Shown piece by piece: positions 61,914 to 64,000 of a DNA stretch of 64,000 nucleotides. The number at the start of each line of letters is the position of its first letter. The stretch's first letter is position 1. The stretch is taken from NCBI RefSeq assembly GCF_001983935.1, contig NZ_CP017641.1:8110001-8174000 (forward strand). Direction: 5' to 3'. Origin of the DNA: Fuerstiella marisgermanici. Lineage in GTDB: Bacteria > Planctomycetota > Planctomycetia > Planctomycetales > Planctomycetaceae. Position numbers and translations under genes: made by a program. Under the pieces are notes generated by a model. It searched no databases. It saw only the letters and a program-made list of their open reading frames with translations, and had not been told where the DNA came from.

Positions 61914-63484
61914 GTAGCTGTCCATTTCCGCGTGGTGCGCAGCGTGAGGTGTGGTGTTCAGTTGGCGGGGACGAGTTTGGACAGTCGCGACTGACCGGGC
62001 GGCGCGGAGGTCAGGCCGACTTCAAGTTTCAGTCGATCAAACAGACTGAATCCATCCTGCTGCCACGTCATGACCTCGGCCACCACGGAACTGAGCGTTG
62101 GTGTTTTCAGATGGAGATTCAGCGATTCCAGGACGCTTGTAAGAATGCTGCGGCGACGGGCTCCCTTCGATGTTTTGCTCGTTCGACCTGTGCGACGGTC
62201 CATGGCCGCGCCGCGAAGACTGCGTTCCGCTTCGTTGTTCGTTGCTGGCGCGGCCGGGCTTGTCACAAAACAAAACAACTCCTCTTCCGTCATCAGCCGA
62301 ATCAGTTCTGAGACCAGGTTGTCAAAATCCTTGCCGAAGTCGGCCGCCCGAACATCGGAATCCTCGGCGCAGTAACGCACCAGCAGAGCCGCCAGCGTGT
62401 TATCAAGTTCATCGACCTTCGCCGCACGACCGGCATCGCCAAGACGACCATCGGCGGCGTGGCGTTTGGCCGCGTAGAAAATTTCCAGCAGGCCGTCGAG
62501 CAGTCGCTGGTACTCTTCGTTGTCCGGCTTCAGCAGCGTCAGACGGATGGCCTTCCGCAGCAGGTGAGCCCAGCATTTCTGTGCGTGACTGAAACCTCGG
62601 TACACGGCCGCATCGTCCGAAACAAGCACGCCTCCAAACAATTCTTTCGACAGGATCTGAGCCAGTGTGTCGCCGTCTTTGCGGCATCCGAAGATCAGCA
62701 CGCGCGCCTTCTCCGACAAAAAAGCCCACACGCTGTTGATACTCCAACTGGTTTCGTCTGCATGCACAATCGCACTGAACGCCATCAGGTCACACAGAGA
62801 TTCGAATTCCTGTTCCCAACGCCGTGCCAGTTGATTCAACAGAGCGTCCGCCTGGGATTTGCCGAGCGGCAGATTCCAGAAGAATTCAATCAATGCACAC
62901 GTCTTGTCGATCGACAGTCCCGTGATGGTCACAATGCGAGCCAGCGCGATATGAACTTCAATGCCGAATTCGGACCGCGGCCACACGCCCGGAATTTCGG
63001 ATTTCTCGCCGTTGGGGCCGTGATAGATTTCATAGACGACCTGCACGGCTTGGCCGTTGATCACTCTCCAGACGAAACGTTCCCGAACGAAACGGCACTC
63101 TGCGACGTTGTAACCTTCCGGCAGAATGAGTTCGCGTCGTTCGGCGTTGTCCGCTTTCTGCTCGGTTGTGCGACGACCGCGACGCGCCGAGGATTGTTTT
63201 TTGCGACCTTTTCGGCGGCCCGTTTCAGCGCGGCGTCTCTCTTCCGCCGTCACCGAAAACGCCTCGTCGAGTCGCTCTGTGGGGTTCTTACCTTCGAGCT
63301 CTTCAATCCGATCACGCAGCCGCCGGTTCTCGTCCCGCAGCTCCGCAACCTCACGCTGCAGGCTAAGCACAAGCTGCTTCACTTCCACAGCGATGATCTG
63401 ACTGACATCCGTGTCCATCCACCTGTCGTATCAAAATCTAACCGACAGAAAAAGACCAGTCTCCAAGCTGAAATGGACAGCTAC
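61914..63484 (-). mobile_element. IS66-family insertion sequence with target-site duplication
   Basis: The ends carry the inverted repeat GTAGCTGTCCATTTC (61914-61928) and GAAATGGACAGCTAC (63470-63484). TGTTGGCGG stands directly left (61905-61913) and right (63485-63493), matching the 8-bp duplication usual for IS66 plus one base. The element is 1571 bp, holds only the transposase gene (no TnpB-like gene), and looks recent because both ends and target copies are intact. Confidence 0.93.
61958..63418 (-). CDS. IS66-type transposase (TnpC)
   Basis: A 486-residue transposase. An N-terminal leucine-zipper-like coil (LSLQREVAELRDENRRLRDR) precedes a basic linker (RRKGRKKQSSARRGRR). The DDE core has VHADETSWSI for the first Asp, LVSDDAAVYRGF for the second, and NNEAERSLRGAAMDRR for the Glu with the usual RxR. 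CWAHLLRKAI is typical of IS66. No zinc-finger of the long TnpC form is seen, but RELILPEGY lies where it would follow. The frame is intact. Confidence 0.95.
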   Translation of the reverse strand: MDTDVSQIIAVEVKQLVLSLQREVAELRDENRRLRDRIEELEGKNPTERLDEAFSVTAEERRRAETGRRKGRKKQSSARRGRRTTEQKADNAERRELILPEGYNVAECRFVRERFVWRVINGQAVQVVYEIYHGPNGEKSEIPGVWPRSEFGIEVHIALARIVTITGLSIDKTCALIEFFWNLPLGKSQADALLNQLARRWEQEFESLCDLMAFSAIVHADETSWSINSVWAFLSEKARVLIFGCRKDGDTLAQILSKELFGGVLVSDDAAVYRGFSHAQKCWAHLLRKAIRLTLLKPDNEEYQRLLDGLLEIFYAAKRHAADGRLGDAGRAAKVDELDNTLAALLVRYCAEDSDVRAADFGKDFDNLVSELIRLMTEEELFCFVTSPAAPATNNEAERSLRGAAMDRRTGRTSKTSKGARRRSILTSVLESLNLHLKTPTLSSVVAEVMTWQQDGFSLFDRLKLEVGLTSAPPGQSRLSKLVPAN

Positions 63485-63542
63485 TGTTGGCGGTACACGT
63501 TGCTGAAGTGTGGGCTGAAAAGTGTTTTCAGCGGGGAGTGGT

Positions 63543-63788
63543 ATGATGATACAGACATTCACAAGTGTGGCGTTTCAATGGCCGGTGGTCAGGCGGTCAG
63601 TGATCATTGCTGCCGTCGTCGGCACAGTGCTGGTCGCTATCAATCATGGCAGTTGTTTGCTGCACGGTGAGTTCAACGTCACTTGTGCTGTTCAGTCCGG
63701 TTTAACTTTGCTTGTTCCATATTGCGTCTCGACCGTCTCCTGTGTACTGACCGTGGCGGATCGGCAGAACGAAACAAGACGGCGGTGA
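63543..63788 (+). CDS. NrtS-like small membrane protein
   Basis: An 81-residue protein with two membrane helices: SVIIAAVVGTVLVAINHGSC and VQSGLTLLVPYCVSTVSCVL. The pattern (G-x-x-L-x-x-I-N then L-V-P-Y-C-V-S-T) matches the small nitrate/nitrite transporter NrtS family, known from marine microbes. The ATG at 63543 is preceded by GGGGAG; a GTG 7 codons upstream is possible. It begins 50 bp right of the IS66 right target copy, so its promoter region was probably disturbed by the insertion. No other nitrogen genes are in the window. Confidence 0.72.
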   Translation: MMIQTFTSVAFQWPVVRRSVIIAAVVGTVLVAINHGSCLLHGEFNVTCAVQSGLTLLVPYCVSTVSCVLTVADRQNETRRR

Positions 63789-63836
63789 TGGCATGTCCTG
63801 GCGGTCGTATCACAAAAGCAAATTCGAGTTGACAAT

Positions 63837-64000
63837 ATGAATCGCATACTTGAGTTCTCGGTTATGCCCATCATTTGGGGAGGAATCGTGCTGTCCGCCC
63901 TTTCGATGCACGACATGCGGGGTTTCGGCCAGCATTCTGTTTGCGGCCCCTGGGGATGTGGGCCGCCGACGAATGCTCTGCTGGCCATCCACATTGGTTG
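63837..64000 (+). CDS. Partial membrane protein, N-terminus only
   Basis: The frame starts at ATG 63837 and runs off the window end after 54 codons. One helix (SVMPIIWGGIVLSALSM) is followed by a Gly/Pro/Cys-rich turn (HSVCGPWGCGPPTNALLAI) and the start of another hydrophobic stretch. The CGPWGCGPP turn is distinctive but no family can be named. No ribosome-binding site is obvious. Confidence 0.5.
   Translation, partial: MNRILEFSVMPIIWGGIVLSALSMHDMRGFGQHSVCGPWGCGPPTNALLAIHIG

Noticed and set aside
62459-63670. A 403-codon open frame on the plus strand
   Set aside because: It is antisense to the IS66 transposase and crosses the IS border, so it is a shadow of codon bias.

Overview
The window looks like chromosomal DNA of a planctomycete (Planctomycetota), with moderate GC. 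The evidence is the DUF1552 plus DUF1592/DUF1587/DUF1595/DUF1588/DUF1585 secreted gene pair typical of this phylum, an ECF sigma factor next to a small zf-HC2-like protein, a DUF547 protein, a GT87-like membrane glycosyltransferase, many Tat or lipoprotein signals, and palindromic repeats with an IS200-like RAYT transposase. No species can be named from the sequence alone.

Layout. 0-0.6 kb: 3' part of a His/Asn-rich secreted protein on the minus strand. 0.9-4.1 kb: a decayed spermidine-synthase-like membrane gene, a LysR regulator, a sterol-desaturase-family protein and an ICMT-like membrane methyltransferase. 4.1-32.5 kb: a large metal (most likely copper/silver, perhaps also divalent metals) handling cluster. 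Its left arm reads leftward: CDF transporter, second ICMT-like protein, DUF3147 protein, His-rich lipoprotein, HME-RND pump CusA1, adaptor CusB1 and a His-rich secreted protein. Its right arm reads rightward: three TolC outer-membrane channels, a cysteine-rich four-helix-bundle copper-binding protein, an HMA-MauE fusion, a Tat-exported multicopper oxidase, two unknown membrane proteins, a Cys-rich secreted protein, a metal-binding lipoprotein, a second adaptor/pump pair CusB2-CusA2, a protein with four CPxMG/CCxxC-type segments, and a BNR/sialidase-like secreted protein with a CECC motif. Together these could bind metal in the cytosol, oxidise it in the periplasm, deliver it to the pumps by small Cys/His proteins and expel it through TolC.

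32.6-35.5 kb: sulfotransferase and two low-complexity secreted proteins. 35.7-36.2 kb: two 3'-half tRNA relics (Arg-CCU-like, Met-CAU-like), the second with a strong terminator; these look like attachment-site scars, so part of the DNA to the left could be an integrated island. 36.4-40.0 kb: four copies of a REP-type palindromic repeat around a RAYT transposase and a kinase/inositol-monophosphatase-like gene pair; the phosphatase gene itself carries a 64-bp perfect palindrome read in frame.

40.4-47.0 kb: a secreted alpha/beta hydrolase, an intact ISKra4-type element, a GT2 glycosyltransferase, a divergent sigma/anti-sigma-like pair and an IscA/HesB-like small protein. 47.1-49.1 kb: RRM protein, cold-shock protein and DEAD-box helicase, a plausible cold-adaptation group. 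49.1-50.4 kb: a 1.3-kb stretch with no gene I can support. 50.4-57.6 kb: DUF1552/DUF1592 pair, GT87-like protein and DUF547 protein. 58.0-61.6 kb: TVP38/TMEM64 membrane protein with a mercuric-reductase-like flavoprotein, and a peroxiredoxin-like protein. 61.9-63.5 kb: an intact IS66 element with target-site duplication. The window ends with an NrtS-like small membrane protein and the start of another membrane protein.

All family assignments come from reading the translated sequence; no database search was run.
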